64,000 nt of DNA from CAVZVW01 sp963778845 (GCA_963778845.1 CAVZVW010000009.1:248001-312000); one strand, 5' to 3'; positions 9,386-18,299 are shown, counted from the first letter of the stretch. Notes: generated from the sequence alone by a model not told the origin. Made by a program: numbers and translations.

Positions 9386-10828
9386 ATGCGTCGTGTGAAG
9401 ATCGTCTGCACGCTCGGGCCGGCCATCGACGGCCGGATGCGCGAGCTGGTCGAGGCGGGCATGGACGTCGCCCGGCTCAACCTCAGCCACGGCACCTACG
9501 CCGACCACCGGGCTCGCTACGACGCCGTGCGCCTGGCCAGCGACCAGGCCCGGCGTGCGGTCGGCGTGCTCGCCGACCTGCAGGGTCCGAAGATCCGGCT
9601 GGGGTCGTTCCCGGACGGCCCCGTGACCCTCGCCGAAGGCTCGACGTTCACGATCACGATCGACGACGTGGCCGGTACGGCGCAACGCGCCTCGACGACG
9701 TACAAGGGGCTGCCCGGCGACGTCGCGATCGGGCACGCGATCCTCGTCGACGACGGCAAGGTGGCCCTTCGCGTGGTGGGGGTGAGCGACCGCGACATCG
9801 TCACCCGGGTCGAGGTCGCCGGGCCGGTGTCCGACCACAAGGGCCTCAACCTCCCCGGTGTCGCGGTCAGCGTGCCCGCCCTGTCGGACAAGGACGAGAG
9901 CGACCTGCGGTGGGCACTGCAGGCCGGGGTGGACATGGTCGCGCTGTCGTTCGTGCGCAGTGCCAAGGACGTGGAGGACGTCCACCGGATCATGGACGAG
10001 GAGGGCGTGCGCCGGCCCGTCATCGCCAAGATCGAGAAGCCGCAGGCGGTCGACAACCTCGAGGAGATCGTCCGGGCGTTCGACGGCATCATGGTCGCCC
10101 GGGGCGACCTCGGGGTGGAGCTGCCGCTGGAGCACGTGCCGATGGTGCAGAAGCGCGCCGTCGAGATCGCGCGTCGGCTGGCCAAGCCGGTGATCGTCGC
10201 CACGCAGGTGCTGGACTCCATGATCTCGCTGCCGAGGCCGACGCGGGCGGAGGCCAGCGACTGTGCCAACGCGGTGCTGGACGGCGCCGACGCGATCATG
10301 CTCAGCGGCGAGACGAGCGTCGGGCGCTACCCGTTGGAGTCGGTGCGCACCATGGCTCGGATCATCGAGCACACCGAGCGCGAGGGACTGGACCGGATAC
10401 CGCCCCTGGGCACGCGGCCGTCCACGAAGGGCGGGGCGATCACCTTCGCCGCCGAGACAGTGGCCGACATCCTCGACGTGCGCTACCTCGTGGTGTTCAC
10501 CACGAGCGGGGACTCCGCCAAGCGCATGGCGCGGCTGCGCTCGAGGATCCCGCTGGTCGTGTTCACGCCCGACGCGAGCGTGCGTTCCCAGCTGGCCCTC
10601 ACGTGGGGGGTGGAGACGTTCCTCACGGAGGCGGTCAGCCACACCGATGAGATGGTCAAGCAGGTCGACGAGGCGCTGCTGTCGATCGGGCGCGTGGCGG
10701 TCGGTGACCAGGTGGTGATCGTCGCCGGCTCCCCGCCCGGCATCCCGGGCTCGCTCAACGCGATGCGGGTGCACCGGATGGGGGACGCCGTCGGCGGAGT
10801 CGTCGCTGCCTACCGCGAGGGTGAGTGA
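9386..10828 (+). CDS. pyk: Pyruvate kinase
   Basis: Pyruvate kinase (480 residues) converts phosphoenolpyruvate and ADP to pyruvate and ATP, the last ATP-yielding step of glycolysis. The N-terminal RRVKIVCTLGPA strand and RLNLSHG substrate motif are present. LADLQGPKIRLG and the active-site signature around IIAKIEKPQAVDN (the catalytic lysine) are intact, as is MVARGDLGVELP for metal binding. Domain B lies near residues 70–165 and the C-terminal allosteric domain covers about 345–480. ATG 9386 starts directly after a TAGGGT -10 element, so the mRNA is probably leaderless. Confidence 0.95.
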   Translation: MRRVKIVCTLGPAIDGRMRELVEAGMDVARLNLSHGTYADHRARYDAVRLASDQARRAVGVLADLQGPKIRLGSFPDGPVTLAEGSTFTITIDDVAGTAQRASTTYKGLPGDVAIGHAILVDDGKVALRVVGVSDRDIVTRVEVAGPVSDHKGLNLPGVAVSVPALSDKDESDLRWALQAGVDMVALSFVRSAKDVEDVHRIMDEEGVRRPVIAKIEKPQAVDNLEEIVRAFDGIMVARGDLGVELPLEHVPMVQKRAVEIARRLAKPVIVATQVLDSMISLPRPTRAEASDCANAVLDGADAIMLSGETSVGRYPLESVRTMARIIEHTEREGLDRIPPLGTRPSTKGGAITFAAETVADILDVRYLVVFTTSGDSAKRMARLRSRIPLVVFTPDASVRSQLALTWGVETFLTEAVSHTDEMVKQVDEALLSIGRVAVGDQVVIVAGSPPGIPGSLNAMRVHRMGDAVGGVVAAYREGE

Positions 10829-10844
10829 GCGGGCGCATGAGCGG

Positions 10845-10928
10845 TGCCGGGTGCGGGAGTCGAACCCGCACGCCCTTTCGAGCGGCGCATTTTGAGTGCG
10901 CTGTGTCTGCCGATTCCACCAACCCGGC
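10845..10928 (-). tRNA. tRNA-Leu (anticodon CAA)
   Basis: Read on the minus strand. The acceptor stem GCCGGGT (10928–10922) pairs with ACCCGGC (10852–10846), and A at 10845 is the discriminator. The anticodon stem GCGCA/TGCGC encloses the loop CTCAAAA, so the anticodon is CAA (decodes UUG). A long variable arm (class II) and a T arm GTGCGGGTTCGACTCCCGCAC-type stem-loop are present. The 3' CCA is not encoded and must be added by the CCA enzyme. It faces the pyk and pdtaR genes in the opposite orientation. Confidence 0.93.
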
Positions 10929-11032
10929 CGGCGTCGCCAGCCTAGTGGGTCTCCTGCCCGGCCCGTGTGGACACTGCTCGCACGGCGGGGTCAGCCCGTC
11001 GTGACCGACCTGAGTGCTCGAGGAGATCAGCG

Positions 11033-11644
11033 TTGAGTGAGCGCCCGGACCCCGCGGCCGCGCCGCGCCGCGTCGTCGTGGCCGAGGACGAGGCCCTCAT
11101 CCGGCTGGACGTCGTGGAGATGCTGCGCGAGGCGGGCTACGACGTCGTCGGCGAGGCGGCGGACGGCGAGCAGGCGGTGCGCCTGGCGGAGGAGCACCGC
11201 CCGGACCTGGTCGTCATGGACGTCAAGATGCCGGTGCTCGACGGGATCTCCGCCGCGGAACGGATCGCGGCCGCGCGGATCGCACCCGTCGTGCTGCTGA
11301 CGGCCTTCTCGCAGCGCGAGCTCGTGGAGCGCGCACGCGACGCCGGCGCCATGGCCTACGTCGTGAAGCCGTTCACCGCGAACGACCTGCTGCCCGCCCT
11401 GGAGATCGCAGTCAGCCGCTACGCCGAGATCGCCGCGCTGGAGCACGAGGTGGCCGACCTGGCCGAGCGCTTCGAGACGCGCAAGCTGGTCGACCGGGCG
11501 AAGGGGCTGTTGCAGACGAAGTTCGGCCTGGGGGAGCCGGAGGCGTTCCGGTGGATCCAGAAGACGTCGATGGACAAGCGCCTGACCATGCGCGAGGTCG
11601 CCGTGGCCGTGATCAGCTCGGCCACGGAGGAGCCGACCACCTGA
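11033..11644 (+). CDS. pdtaR: Response regulator with ANTAR RNA-binding domain
   Basis: A 203-residue protein with an N-terminal receiver domain and a C-terminal ANTAR domain (about residues 135–195), matching PdtaR (Rv1626) in length and layout. The acidic pocket is ED near residues 16–17 (VVAEDEALIRLD), the phosphoacceptor is Asp63 (VVMDVKMP), and the Thr/Lys switch residues appear in LLTAFS and VVKPF. ANTAR proteins bind paired hairpins in mRNA leaders and antiterminate; the sensor kinase PdtaS is not in this window. TTG 11033 is chosen because AGGAG at 11021–11025 sits 7 nt upstream; a longer reading has no ribosome site. It follows the Pyk–tRNA-Leu region, a common actinobacterial neighbourhood. 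Confidence 0.9.
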   Translation: MSERPDPAAAPRRVVVAEDEALIRLDVVEMLREAGYDVVGEAADGEQAVRLAEEHRPDLVVMDVKMPVLDGISAAERIAAARIAPVVLLTAFSQRELVERARDAGAMAYVVKPFTANDLLPALEIAVSRYAEIAALEHEVADLAERFETRKLVDRAKGLLQTKFGLGEPEAFRWIQKTSMDKRLTMREVAVAVISSATEEPTT

Positions 11645-12021
11645 CCCTCGCATGCGTCGGGCCGCCGCCCGCGCGCAGCCCGCTCGGACCGCATGGGACG
11701 GGTGGGGTGGTGGCCCGAGGCCGGGACCAGTAGCGTGACCGCCCGAAGTGAGGTGCCCGCGCCCGCGCGGACGGCCAGGGTCGCCGAGGTGGCGGCCCGG
11801 TCGGCGGCGGGGTGCGCGGGTCTGGTCGGCCCTCTGTACACAGCCTCGTATACCAATTTAGGTGGGTTTCTTCGTGGTGTGCTCGAATCGTTGTCGAGCC
11901 TTGACCAATACAAGCCGGTCGGCGGGCGACCGGGAGGCGCTCGGGTGGTAACTTCGCCGACCATCGGCGCCTGAGCAGCAGGTTCGGGCGATCAGAACGT
12001 GAGTCTCGGAAAGAGGTAGAC
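11645..12021 (+). other. Non-coding region upstream of the Liv transporter
   Basis: A 377-bp gap with no convincing gene. It contains a stretch of lower GC (about 11837–11880, including TATACC and CAATTTAGG) and TTGACC at 11901–11906, but I cannot pair these with good spacing into one promoter. The last 20 bases hold the livJ ribosome site. A promoter and regulation of the transporter probably lie here, exact position unresolved. Confidence 0.5.
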
Positions 12022-13266
12022 ATGGCGAAGCCGGTTCGGGCCGTGGCTGTCGTCGCAATCGCGGCGCTGGGCCTGGCCGCATGCGGAGGCGGTAGCAGTG
12101 GCGGAGGCGGTAGCAGTGGCAAGACGCTGATCATCTCGAGCGACATGCCTCTCCAGGGTGCGTCGAAGGACGCGTCCGAGTCGACGAACAACGCGATCAA
12201 GCTGTACCTCGACCAGATCGGCAACAAGGTCGGGAACTACACGATCCAGTTCAAGGCGTACGACGACTCGACGGCTGCCAAGGGTCAGTGGGATGACGCG
12301 ACCTGCGCGAAGAACGCGCAGGACCACGTGGCGAACGCCAACGAGGTGGCCGTGATGGGCACCTACAACTCCGGTTGCGCCAAGATCGAGGTCCCGGTGC
12401 TCAACGCCGCCTCGATGCTCATGGTCTCGCACGCCAACACCAACCCGGGCCTCACGGGTCCGTGGGAGGCTGGAGAGCCGCAGAAGTACTACCCGACGGG
12501 TAAGCGGAACTACGCCCGCGTGTGCGCCAAGGACGACCTGCAGGGTGGGGCGGACGCCCGCTTCGCCGTCAACCAGCTGGGCGTGAAGAGCGTCTACATC
12601 CTCAACGACAACCAGACCTACGGTCAGGGTGTCGCCAAGGCCTTCGAGGCCGAGATGAAGAAGCTCGGCGCCACCGTGCTCGGCAACGAGCCCTGGGACA
12701 GCAAGCAGCCCAGCTACACCAACCTGTTCAACAAGATCAAGGCGACGAACCCGGACATGGTGTTCCTCGCGGGGATCTACGACAACAACGGTGGCCAGCT
12801 GGTCAAGGACAAGGTGGCCGTGCTCGGCGACAACACCACGGTGAAGTCGATGGCGCCGGACGGGTTCTCGGGTTACCCCGAGCTCGACAGCCTCGCCCAG
12901 GGCCAGGGCATGTACATCTCGTTCGCCGGCCAGTCGACGTCGCAGCTGCAGGCTGCCGGTGGCGTGCCGGCCAAGCTGCTCGCCGACTACAAGACCAAGT
13001 ACGGCAAGGACCCGGCGACGAGCTACGCCCTCTACGGCGTGGCCGCCGTGCAGGTGATCCTGGCCGCGATCGAGAAGTCCGACGGCACCAAGGCCGGTGT
13101 GACCAACCAGGTCTTCAGCGGCGCAGGTGTCACGGTCCCCGCCGACAAGTCGGTGACCGGCAAGGAGCTCAAGATCGACCCAGCGACCGGTGACGTCGCC
13201 GCGCCCGACATCGTCATGCTGACGATCAAGGACGGCAAGGAGCCCTACCTGGCGAACGCGACCTGA
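12022..13266 (+). CDS. livJ: Branched-chain amino acid ABC transporter substrate-binding lipoprotein
   Basis: A 414-residue Leu/Ile/Val-type periplasmic-binding fold (Peripla_BP_6). The signal peptide ends in a lipobox with the modified cysteine at residue 21 (LGLAAC), so the mature protein is a membrane-anchored lipoprotein. The cysteine is followed by a Gly/Ser linker made from two perfect 18-bp repeats. SSDMPLQG at the N-terminus of the mature domain and VFLAGIYDNNGGQL further on are typical of the family. AGAGG lies 7 nt before ATG 12022. It is the first gene of livJHMGF; the exact ligand (branched-chain amino acids, amide or urea) cannot be read from sequence. Confidence 0.9.
   Translation: MAKPVRAVAVVAIAALGLAACGGGSSGGGGSSGKTLIISSDMPLQGASKDASESTNNAIKLYLDQIGNKVGNYTIQFKAYDDSTAAKGQWDDATCAKNAQDHVANANEVAVMGTYNSGCAKIEVPVLNAASMLMVSHANTNPGLTGPWEAGEPQKYYPTGKRNYARVCAKDDLQGGADARFAVNQLGVKSVYILNDNQTYGQGVAKAFEAEMKKLGATVLGNEPWDSKQPSYTNLFNKIKATNPDMVFLAGIYDNNGGQLVKDKVAVLGDNTTVKSMAPDGFSGYPELDSLAQGQGMYISFAGQSTSQLQAAGGVPAKLLADYKTKYGKDPATSYALYGVAAVQVILAAIEKSDGTKAGVTNQVFSGAGVTVPADKSVTGKELKIDPATGDVAAPDIVMLTIKDGKEPYLANAT
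12085..12120 (+). repeat. Two perfect 18-bp tandem repeats in livJ
   Basis: Units 12085–12102 and 12103–12120 are identical, each encoding GGGSSG. They form the flexible linker straight after the lipidated cysteine, where length change should be tolerated. Confidence 0.9.
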
Positions 13267-13273
13267 CGTGGAG

Positions 13274-13312
13274 GGCGCTGAGCGGGGTTCGTGCCGAACC
13301 CCGCTCAGCGCC
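13274..13312 (+). terminator. Strong hairpin between livJ and livH
   Basis: A perfect 17-bp inverted repeat (13274–13290 with 13296–13312) with a 5-nt loop starts 8 bp after the livJ stop. No T-run follows, so it is not a classical intrinsic terminator. In binding-protein operons such a stem commonly stabilises the upstream mRNA or partly ends transcription so that the binding protein exceeds the permease; that role is inferred here. Confidence 0.75.
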
Positions 13313-13362
13313 TGCGTCGGGGCATGCGATCTTTCCCATCGAACGACCGGAGAGGCGCGACC

Positions 13363-14403
13363 ATGAGTCAGACCGTCGTGGAGGAGGCCGAGGCGCGAAC
13401 GGGCTGGTTGCGCCTGGGTGTGGAGAACGTGCTGGGCCTGGGGCTGGTTGCCGTAGTCGCGATCTGGGTGCTGTGGCTCATGGTCACCCAGCCCGCGTCG
13501 TTCTTCACCTCGCTGGCTTCGGGGGTCAACATCGGAGCGTTGTACGCCCTGGTGGCCCTCGGGTACACGCTGGTCTACGGCATCATCGAACTGATCAACT
13601 TCTCGCACGGCGACCTGTTCATGCTCACCACCGTGCTGAGCGGCTTCCTGCTCGTGAACTGGCTCGGCGCGAAGAGCGCCAGCGTCACCAGCTTCCTCCT
13701 CATGCTCCTGACCCTGCTCGTGGTGATGACCGCCGGGGCGGCGCTGAACACCGCAGCCGAGCGCGTGGCGTACCGGCGCCTTCGGCGGGCTCCCAAGCTC
13801 GCGCCGTTGATCACCGCAGTCGGCCTGAGCTTCACCTACCAGTGGTTGGGCATCATGACCAACGGCTCGGGTCAACGCAACTGGGACACCCTGCTCGGCA
13901 GCTCGGGGTTCACCGTCCTGAACGTCAAGATCCCGTGGTCTCTCATCGTGGTGATCGGCGCGACGATCCCGTTGCTCATGCTCATGACCTACGTGGTGCA
14001 GCAGACCCGCCAGGGCAAGGCGATGCGCGCCACCGCGCAGGACCAGGACGCCGCCCGCCTCATGGGCATCAATGTGGACCGCACGATCGCCTTCACGTTC
14101 GCCCTCGGCGGTGCGCTGGCCGGTGCCGCCGGGCTGCTGTTCGTCCAGACCATCGGGACCACCCGTTACGACCTGGGCTTCCAGCTCGGGCTCATCGCGT
14201 TCACCTCGGCGGTGCTCGGAGGCATCGGGAACCTCAACGGGGCCGTGCTCGGTGGGTTCATCATCGGGATCATCCAGGCGCTGAACGACCGGTTCCTCCT
14301 CGGCGTTGCCTGGTCGCAGACCGTCGTCTTCTCGATCCTCATCATGGTCATGGTGTTCAAGCCGTCCGGGATCCTCGGGACGTCCACGACGGAGAAGGTG
14401 TGA
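13363..14403 (+). CDS. livH: Branched-chain amino acid ABC transporter permease, LivH type
   Basis: A 346-residue inner-membrane permease with about eight transmembrane segments. The family core is visible as NIGALYALVALGYTLVYGI and INFSHGDLFML, and the coupling-loop region as RATAQDQDAARLMGIN, which contacts the ATPases. ATG 13363 is preceded by GGAGAGG, while reading further upstream enters the hairpin region. It would pair with LivM to form the channel of the LivJHMGF importer. livM starts 2 bp after its stop. Confidence 0.93.
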   Translation: MSQTVVEEAEARTGWLRLGVENVLGLGLVAVVAIWVLWLMVTQPASFFTSLASGVNIGALYALVALGYTLVYGIIELINFSHGDLFMLTTVLSGFLLVNWLGAKSASVTSFLLMLLTLLVVMTAGAALNTAAERVAYRRLRRAPKLAPLITAVGLSFTYQWLGIMTNGSGQRNWDTLLGSSGFTVLNVKIPWSLIVVIGATIPLLMLMTYVVQQTRQGKAMRATAQDQDAARLMGINVDRTIAFTFALGGALAGAAGLLFVQTIGTTRYDLGFQLGLIAFTSAVLGGIGNLNGAVLGGFIIGIIQALNDRFLLGVAWSQTVVFSILIMVMVFKPSGILGTSTTEKV

Positions 14404-14405
14404 CG

Positions 14406-15662
14406 ATGGCGACCGCACCGTCCGCACCGCCTGCGCCCCCTGCACCCGAGAGCAGCCATCCCTTCGCCGGCCGCACCTCACGTGCCTGGCCCATCGGGCT
14501 GGCGATCGCGGCGTTCGGCCTCTTCTTCCTCTACTGGAAGGTGCTCCCGAACGCCTCGAGCCAGACTCAGGCGTTCTTCCAGACCTGGCTGTCCGTCACG
14601 GTCGCGAGCGAGGCCGTGCTCTGGGTGGTCTTCGCGCTCGGCCTCAACATCGTCGTCGGCTACGCGGGCCTGCTGGACCTGGGGTACGTGGCCTTCTGGG
14701 CGATCGGCGGCTACTGCGCGGGCTGGCTCATGTCGCCGTTCTTCGACGGCATCAAGATCAATATCTTGGGGCACCCGCTACCGGCAGAGGGCCTGGACCA
14801 GGGCATCCACCTCAACTTCTGGCTGGTGCTGCCGATCGCGGGCTTGTTCTGCGCGCTCTGGGGCATCCTCATCGGCGCGCCGACCCTGCGGCTGAAGAGC
14901 GACTACCTCGCGCTGGTCACGCTCGGGTTCGGCGAGATCATCCCGCAGATCTTCCGCAACGGCGAGAACGTGTTCGGCTTCAACCTCTCCAACGGCGACA
15001 AGGGGATCACCCCGGTCGACACCATCCCGATGTGGCCGCTCAGCCTCATCCCCGGTGTGCCGCACCAGCTGGGCATGGGGGTCGCCGACCTCCCGTTCAA
15101 GTTCCTCATCTACTGCCTGCTCGCGGCGTTCATGATGTTCGTCTCGCTGCGGATCCGGGAGGGGCGCCTGGGTCGGGCGTGGCTGGCCATCCGTGAGGAC
15201 GAGCTCGCGGCGAGCCTCATGGGGGTCCCGCTGATGCGGACGAAGCTCTCGGCGTACGCGGTGGGCGCCTTCGCGGGCGGGCTCGGCGGGGTGGCGTTCG
15301 CGACGTTCGTCGGCGGCATCTTCGCCAGCCGCTTCGACTTCGCGATCTCCATCACCCTCCTGGCCATGGTGGTGCTGGGTGGCATGGGCAACGTGTGGGG
15401 CGTCACCGTGGGGGCGCTCGGGCTGGCTTGGATCAACTCGACGGGCCTGGCACAGGTCGGCGACACGGTGAACTCGGCCCTCGGGACCAGCATCGAGTTC
15501 CGGAACTACCAGTACCTGCTCTTCGGCATGATCCTCATCCTCATGATGCTCTTCCGTCGTGAGGGACTGCTGCCCGAGACGAGGACCCGCCAGGTGCTGC
15601 AGGAGCCCGAACGGGGCGAGCTGGAGTCCGTCGGTGCCGACCTGGAAGGGGAGGGGGCATGA
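14406..15662 (+). CDS. livM: Branched-chain amino acid ABC transporter permease, LivM type
   Basis: A 418-residue membrane protein with about nine or ten transmembrane segments. It has an Ala/Pro-rich cytoplasmic N-terminus, then LNIVVGYAGLLDLGYVAFW, a family hallmark, and the cytoplasmic loop AIREDELAASLMGVPL that docks the ATPase. It is longer than E. coli LivM's core because of a soluble loop near residues 110–220. ATG 14406 lies 2 bp after livH. The stop overlaps the livG start (ATGA). Confidence 0.93.
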   Translation: MATAPSAPPAPPAPESSHPFAGRTSRAWPIGLAIAAFGLFFLYWKVLPNASSQTQAFFQTWLSVTVASEAVLWVVFALGLNIVVGYAGLLDLGYVAFWAIGGYCAGWLMSPFFDGIKINILGHPLPAEGLDQGIHLNFWLVLPIAGLFCALWGILIGAPTLRLKSDYLALVTLGFGEIIPQIFRNGENVFGFNLSNGDKGITPVDTIPMWPLSLIPGVPHQLGMGVADLPFKFLIYCLLAAFMMFVSLRIREGRLGRAWLAIREDELAASLMGVPLMRTKLSAYAVGAFAGGLGGVAFATFVGGIFASRFDFAISITLLAMVVLGGMGNVWGVTVGALGLAWINSTGLAQVGDTVNSALGTSIEFRNYQYLLFGMILILMMLFRREGLLPETRTRQVLQEPERGELESVGADLEGEGA

Positions 15663-16483
15663 GCGCGACCTTGCCGCAGGCGGCGCCGGCCCAGGCGCTG
15701 GCCATGACCGCCAGCCACATCACCATCCGCTTCGGCGGGCTGGTGGCCGTCAGCGACGTCACCTTCACCATCCCGCATCTCGGCATCGTCAGCCTGATCG
15801 GCCCCAACGGCGCCGGGAAGACCACGTTCTTCAACGTGCTCACAGGGCTGTACAAGCCGACGACGGGCCGGGTGATGCTCGGCGAGCGCGACGTCACCGG
15901 CATGGCTCCCCACACGATCGCCTCGATCGGGCTGGCCCGGACGTTCCAGAACATCCGGCTGTTCAACCTCATGACGGCCGAGGAGAACGTGATGGTGGCG
16001 ATGCACTCGCACATGAAGGCCGGGATCGTGGACACGATCCTGCGCACCCCGCGCCAGCGACGCGAGGAGCGGGAGGCGCGGGTCTTCGCCCAGGAGCTGC
16101 TGGACTTCGTGGGCATCGGCAAGACCACCCACGAGTACGCCCGCAACCTCTCCTACGGTGACCAGCGCAGGCTCGAGGTCGCTCGTGCGCTCGCGCTGAA
16201 GCCGCAGATCCTGCTGCTCGACGAGCCGACGGCCGGCATGAACCCGCAGGAGTCCCAGCGCTTCGTCGAGTTCGTCCACCGGGTCCGCGACGAACGGAGG
16301 GTGTCCGTGCTGCTCATCGAGCACGACATGAGCGTCGTGATGCGCGTGAGCGAGCGGATCACCGTGCTCGACCGAGGCGAGAAGATCGCCGAGGGGGGCC
16401 CGGACGACATCAAGAACGACGCCCGAGTGGTCGAGGCCTACCTCGGCAAGACCGGCACCCACGGCTACGGGAGCGACGAGTGA
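15659..16483 (+). CDS. livG: Branched-chain amino acid ABC transporter ATPase, LivG type
   Basis: A 274-residue ABC ATPase. Walker A GPNGAGKTT is near residue 43, the Q-loop is in LARTFQNIRLF, the signature is modified to LSYGDQRRLE (normal for the LivG group), and Walker B is LLLDEPTAGMNP. The C-terminal FADGEKIA/IKNDARVVEAYLG segment is typical of LivG. It powers import with LivF. ATG 15659 overlaps the livM stop and the livF GTG overlaps its own stop, so all these genes are translationally coupled. Confidence 0.94.
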   Translation: MSATLPQAAPAQALAMTASHITIRFGGLVAVSDVTFTIPHLGIVSLIGPNGAGKTTFFNVLTGLYKPTTGRVMLGERDVTGMAPHTIASIGLARTFQNIRLFNLMTAEENVMVAMHSHMKAGIVDTILRTPRQRREEREARVFAQELLDFVGIGKTTHEYARNLSYGDQRRLEVARALALKPQILLLDEPTAGMNPQESQRFVEFVHRVRDERRVSVLLIEHDMSVVMRVSERITVLDRGEKIAEGGPDDIKNDARVVEAYLGKTGTHGYGSDE

Positions 16484-17226
16484 GCGGCGACGAGTCGGGC
16501 AGGCGCCACGACGCCGAGGTCCTGCTCGACGTCCGGGACCTCCACGTCTACTACGGGAACATCGCGGCGGTGAAGGGGCTGACGTTCTCGGTCCGCACGG
16601 GTGAGATCGTCACGCTGATCGGGTCCAACGGAGCGGGCAAGTCGACCACGCTGCGGACGATCTCGGGGCTGATCAGGCCGCGCAAGGGGTCGGTCCGGCT
16701 GGGCGAGAAGTCCCTGACGTCGATGCAGGGCCACGACATCGTCGCCGAAGGCGTCTGCCACAGCCCCGAAGGTCGGCGGATCTTCCCGCGGATGACCGTG
16801 AAGGAGAACCTGGACCTCGGGGCGTTCCTGCGCAACGACACCGAAGCCATCGCCACGGATCTCGAGCGGGTGCTCACCCTGTTCCCGCGGTTGAGGGAGC
16901 GGATCGCGCAGAAGGCCGGCACGATGTCCGGCGGTGAGCAGCAGATGCTCGCCGTTGGGCGGGCCCTGATGGGCAGCCCCAAGCTGCTGCTGCTCGACGA
17001 GCCGTCCATGGGGCTCGCGCCGGTCCTGGTCGACCTGATCTTCGACACGATCCAGACGATCCGCGACCAGGGCACGACCGTGCTCCTCGTGGAGCAGAAC
17101 GCCCTGGCCGCGCTGAGGATCGCCGACTATGCGTACGTTCTGGAGTCGGGCCTGATGAAGCTGGAGGGCAACGCCCGCGAGCTGGCCAAGGACGACGAGG
17201 TCGTGCGGGCGTACCTCGGAGGCTGA
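16480..17226 (+). CDS. livF: Branched-chain amino acid ABC transporter ATPase, LivF type
   Basis: A 248-residue ABC ATPase. Walker A is GSNGAGKSTTLR, the signature is MSGGEQQMLAVGRAL, and Walker B is LLLLDEPSMGLAP, with the switch His replaced by Gln in VEQNALAAL as usual in LivF. The N-terminal motif LHVYYGNIAAVKG is typical. GTG 16480 overlaps the livG stop (GTGA). It is the last gene of the transporter operon; an imperfect GC hairpin (17249–17267) follows. Confidence 0.94.
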   Translation: MSGDESGRRHDAEVLLDVRDLHVYYGNIAAVKGLTFSVRTGEIVTLIGSNGAGKSTTLRTISGLIRPRKGSVRLGEKSLTSMQGHDIVAEGVCHSPEGRRIFPRMTVKENLDLGAFLRNDTEAIATDLERVLTLFPRLRERIAQKAGTMSGGEQQMLAVGRALMGSPKLLLLDEPSMGLAPVLVDLIFDTIQTIRDQGTTVLLVEQNALAALRIADYAYVLESGLMKLEGNARELAKDDEVVRAYLGG

Positions 17227-17248
17227 GAGCTCCACGGCCGTGTGAGGA

Positions 17249-17267
17249 CCGGGCGCGGGCTGCCCGG
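17249..17267 (+). terminator. Possible terminator of the liv operon
   Basis: CCGGGC (17249–17254) and GCCCGG (17262–17267) with a 7-nt loop, 22 bp after the livF stop. The stem is short and has no T-run, so this is a weak call. Confidence 0.35.
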
Positions 17268-17513
17268 CCCTGCGCCGTCCGAGGGAGGAGTCGGGACCCG
17301 CTCGGCGGCGTCCCGTGGCTACGCACAGTAGTCGGGCACCACCGCCAGGTCGCCTGGACTCGTGCCTACTCGTCCGTCCTCGTGATGTCTCGCAACGGAA
17401 TCCGTGCGCCCCTGTCGCATCCCGTGCACAAGCCGTAGGCTTCGGCGCGCAGGCGGGGGAAGCCAGGCGAACCGCCGCGCCGGTGGGCGCTGGCTGACGA
17501 GCAGGAGGCCGTG

Positions 17514-18299
17514 GTGCCGCGTCTTCCGGTCGAGGTCCGTCGCGCGGGGGTCGGCGACGTGGAGGACCTGCTGCTGCTGTGGTCCCAGGCCCGCGAGGAG
17601 CTCGCTGCCATGGGCCGACCAGGTACCGGGACAGGCCCCGACCAGCTCCGCCGTCGGCTCACGGAGGCGCTCGACCGCAACGAGGTGCAGGTGCTGCTGG
17701 CCCGCCTCGACTGCCGCCCGGCGGGGTACGCGCTTCTTCGGGTGGCCCCGGTGATGCCGCTGCTCGAGGGCGACGTCATGCACCTGGAGCACCTCTTCGT
17801 GAGCAAGGACGTGCGCCGCCGGGGCGTCGCGCACGCGCTGCTGGCCGCGTTGACCGGCCTTGCCGAGCGCACGGGAGCCGAGCAGGTGCTGTGCTCGGTG
17901 GCGCCGGCCGCACGCGAGGCGCACCGGTTCTTCGCCCGTCTGGGATTCGCCCCCGTCGTCGTCCGGCGCGTGGTGAGCACGTCCGTGCTGCACCGTCGGC
18001 TGGCCGGGGGTGGGCGCCGTCCCGCGCTGGACGACCTGCTGTCGAGGCGCAGGTCGCTGCGGGCGCGTTCGGCGAGAACCTCGGCGGCCCTGGCGCCGAC
18101 GCTGGGGGACGTCTCCGGTCGTAGGGAACTCGCCGGTGTTACGGGTCTCGCCGGTGTTCCGGAGCTCGCCGGTGTTCCGGAGCGCGGGCTCGCCGGTGAG
18201 ACGGACCTCACCGGTCGGGCGCGGCGGGTCATCGACCTCGACGCCGTGGCGGCCTCGCCGGTCACGCGGGAGCTGCCGGTGCTCGCCGACGGCGTCTGA
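17514..18299 (+). CDS. GNAT-family N-acetyltransferase with repetitive C-terminal tail
   Basis: About 261 residues. Residues 1–150 form a GNAT domain: the acetyl-CoA loop is seen in VSKDVRRRGVAHALLAAL (the R-R-x-G-V-A version of motif A), with EQVLCSV and AHRFFARLGFAP as strands/helices of the fold. The substrate is unknown. The remaining ~110 residues are an Arg- and Ala-rich tail that includes 18-bp tandem repeats encoding ELAGVT/GLAGVP/ELAGVP and looks disordered. GTG 17514 is chosen over GTG 17511 because AGGAGG (17503–17508) then has a 5-nt spacer. A TAGGCT -10-like hexamer lies at 17436–17441. polA starts 30 bp downstream behind its own -10 element. Confidence 0.75.
   Translation: MPRLPVEVRRAGVGDVEDLLLLWSQAREELAAMGRPGTGTGPDQLRRRLTEALDRNEVQVLLARLDCRPAGYALLRVAPVMPLLEGDVMHLEHLFVSKDVRRRGVAHALLAALTGLAERTGAEQVLCSVAPAAREAHRFFARLGFAPVVVRRVVSTSVLHRRLAGGGRRPALDDLLSRRRSLRARSARTSAALAPTLGDVSGRRELAGVTGLAGVPELAGVPERGLAGETDLTGRARRVIDLDAVAASPVTRELPVLADGV
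18126..18179 (+). repeat. 18-bp tandem repeats in the GNAT gene
   Basis: Three 18-bp units (18126–18143, 18144–18161, 18162–18179), each built on CTCGCCGGTGTT, encode ELAGVT, GLAGVP and ELAGVP. A degenerate fourth and fifth unit follow to about 18215 (LAGET, DLTG). The unit length keeps the frame. Confidence 0.85.

Noticed and set aside
10845..10928. Missing CCA end of tRNA-Leu as a sign of a broken gene
   Set aside because: Many actinobacterial tRNA genes do not encode CCA; stems and loops are otherwise intact.
11901..11906. TTGACC as the -35 of a livJ promoter
   Set aside because: No acceptable -10 hexamer lies 16–19 bp downstream; TAACTT at 11949 is too far.
17440..17510. Cobalamin-riboswitch-like stretch (GGGGAAGCCAGGCGAA … GCGCTGGCTGACG) before the GNAT gene
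   Set aside because: The upstream conserved B12-box parts and a proper GCCACTG motif are missing, and the downstream gene has no link to B12. Chance similarity in GC-rich DNA.
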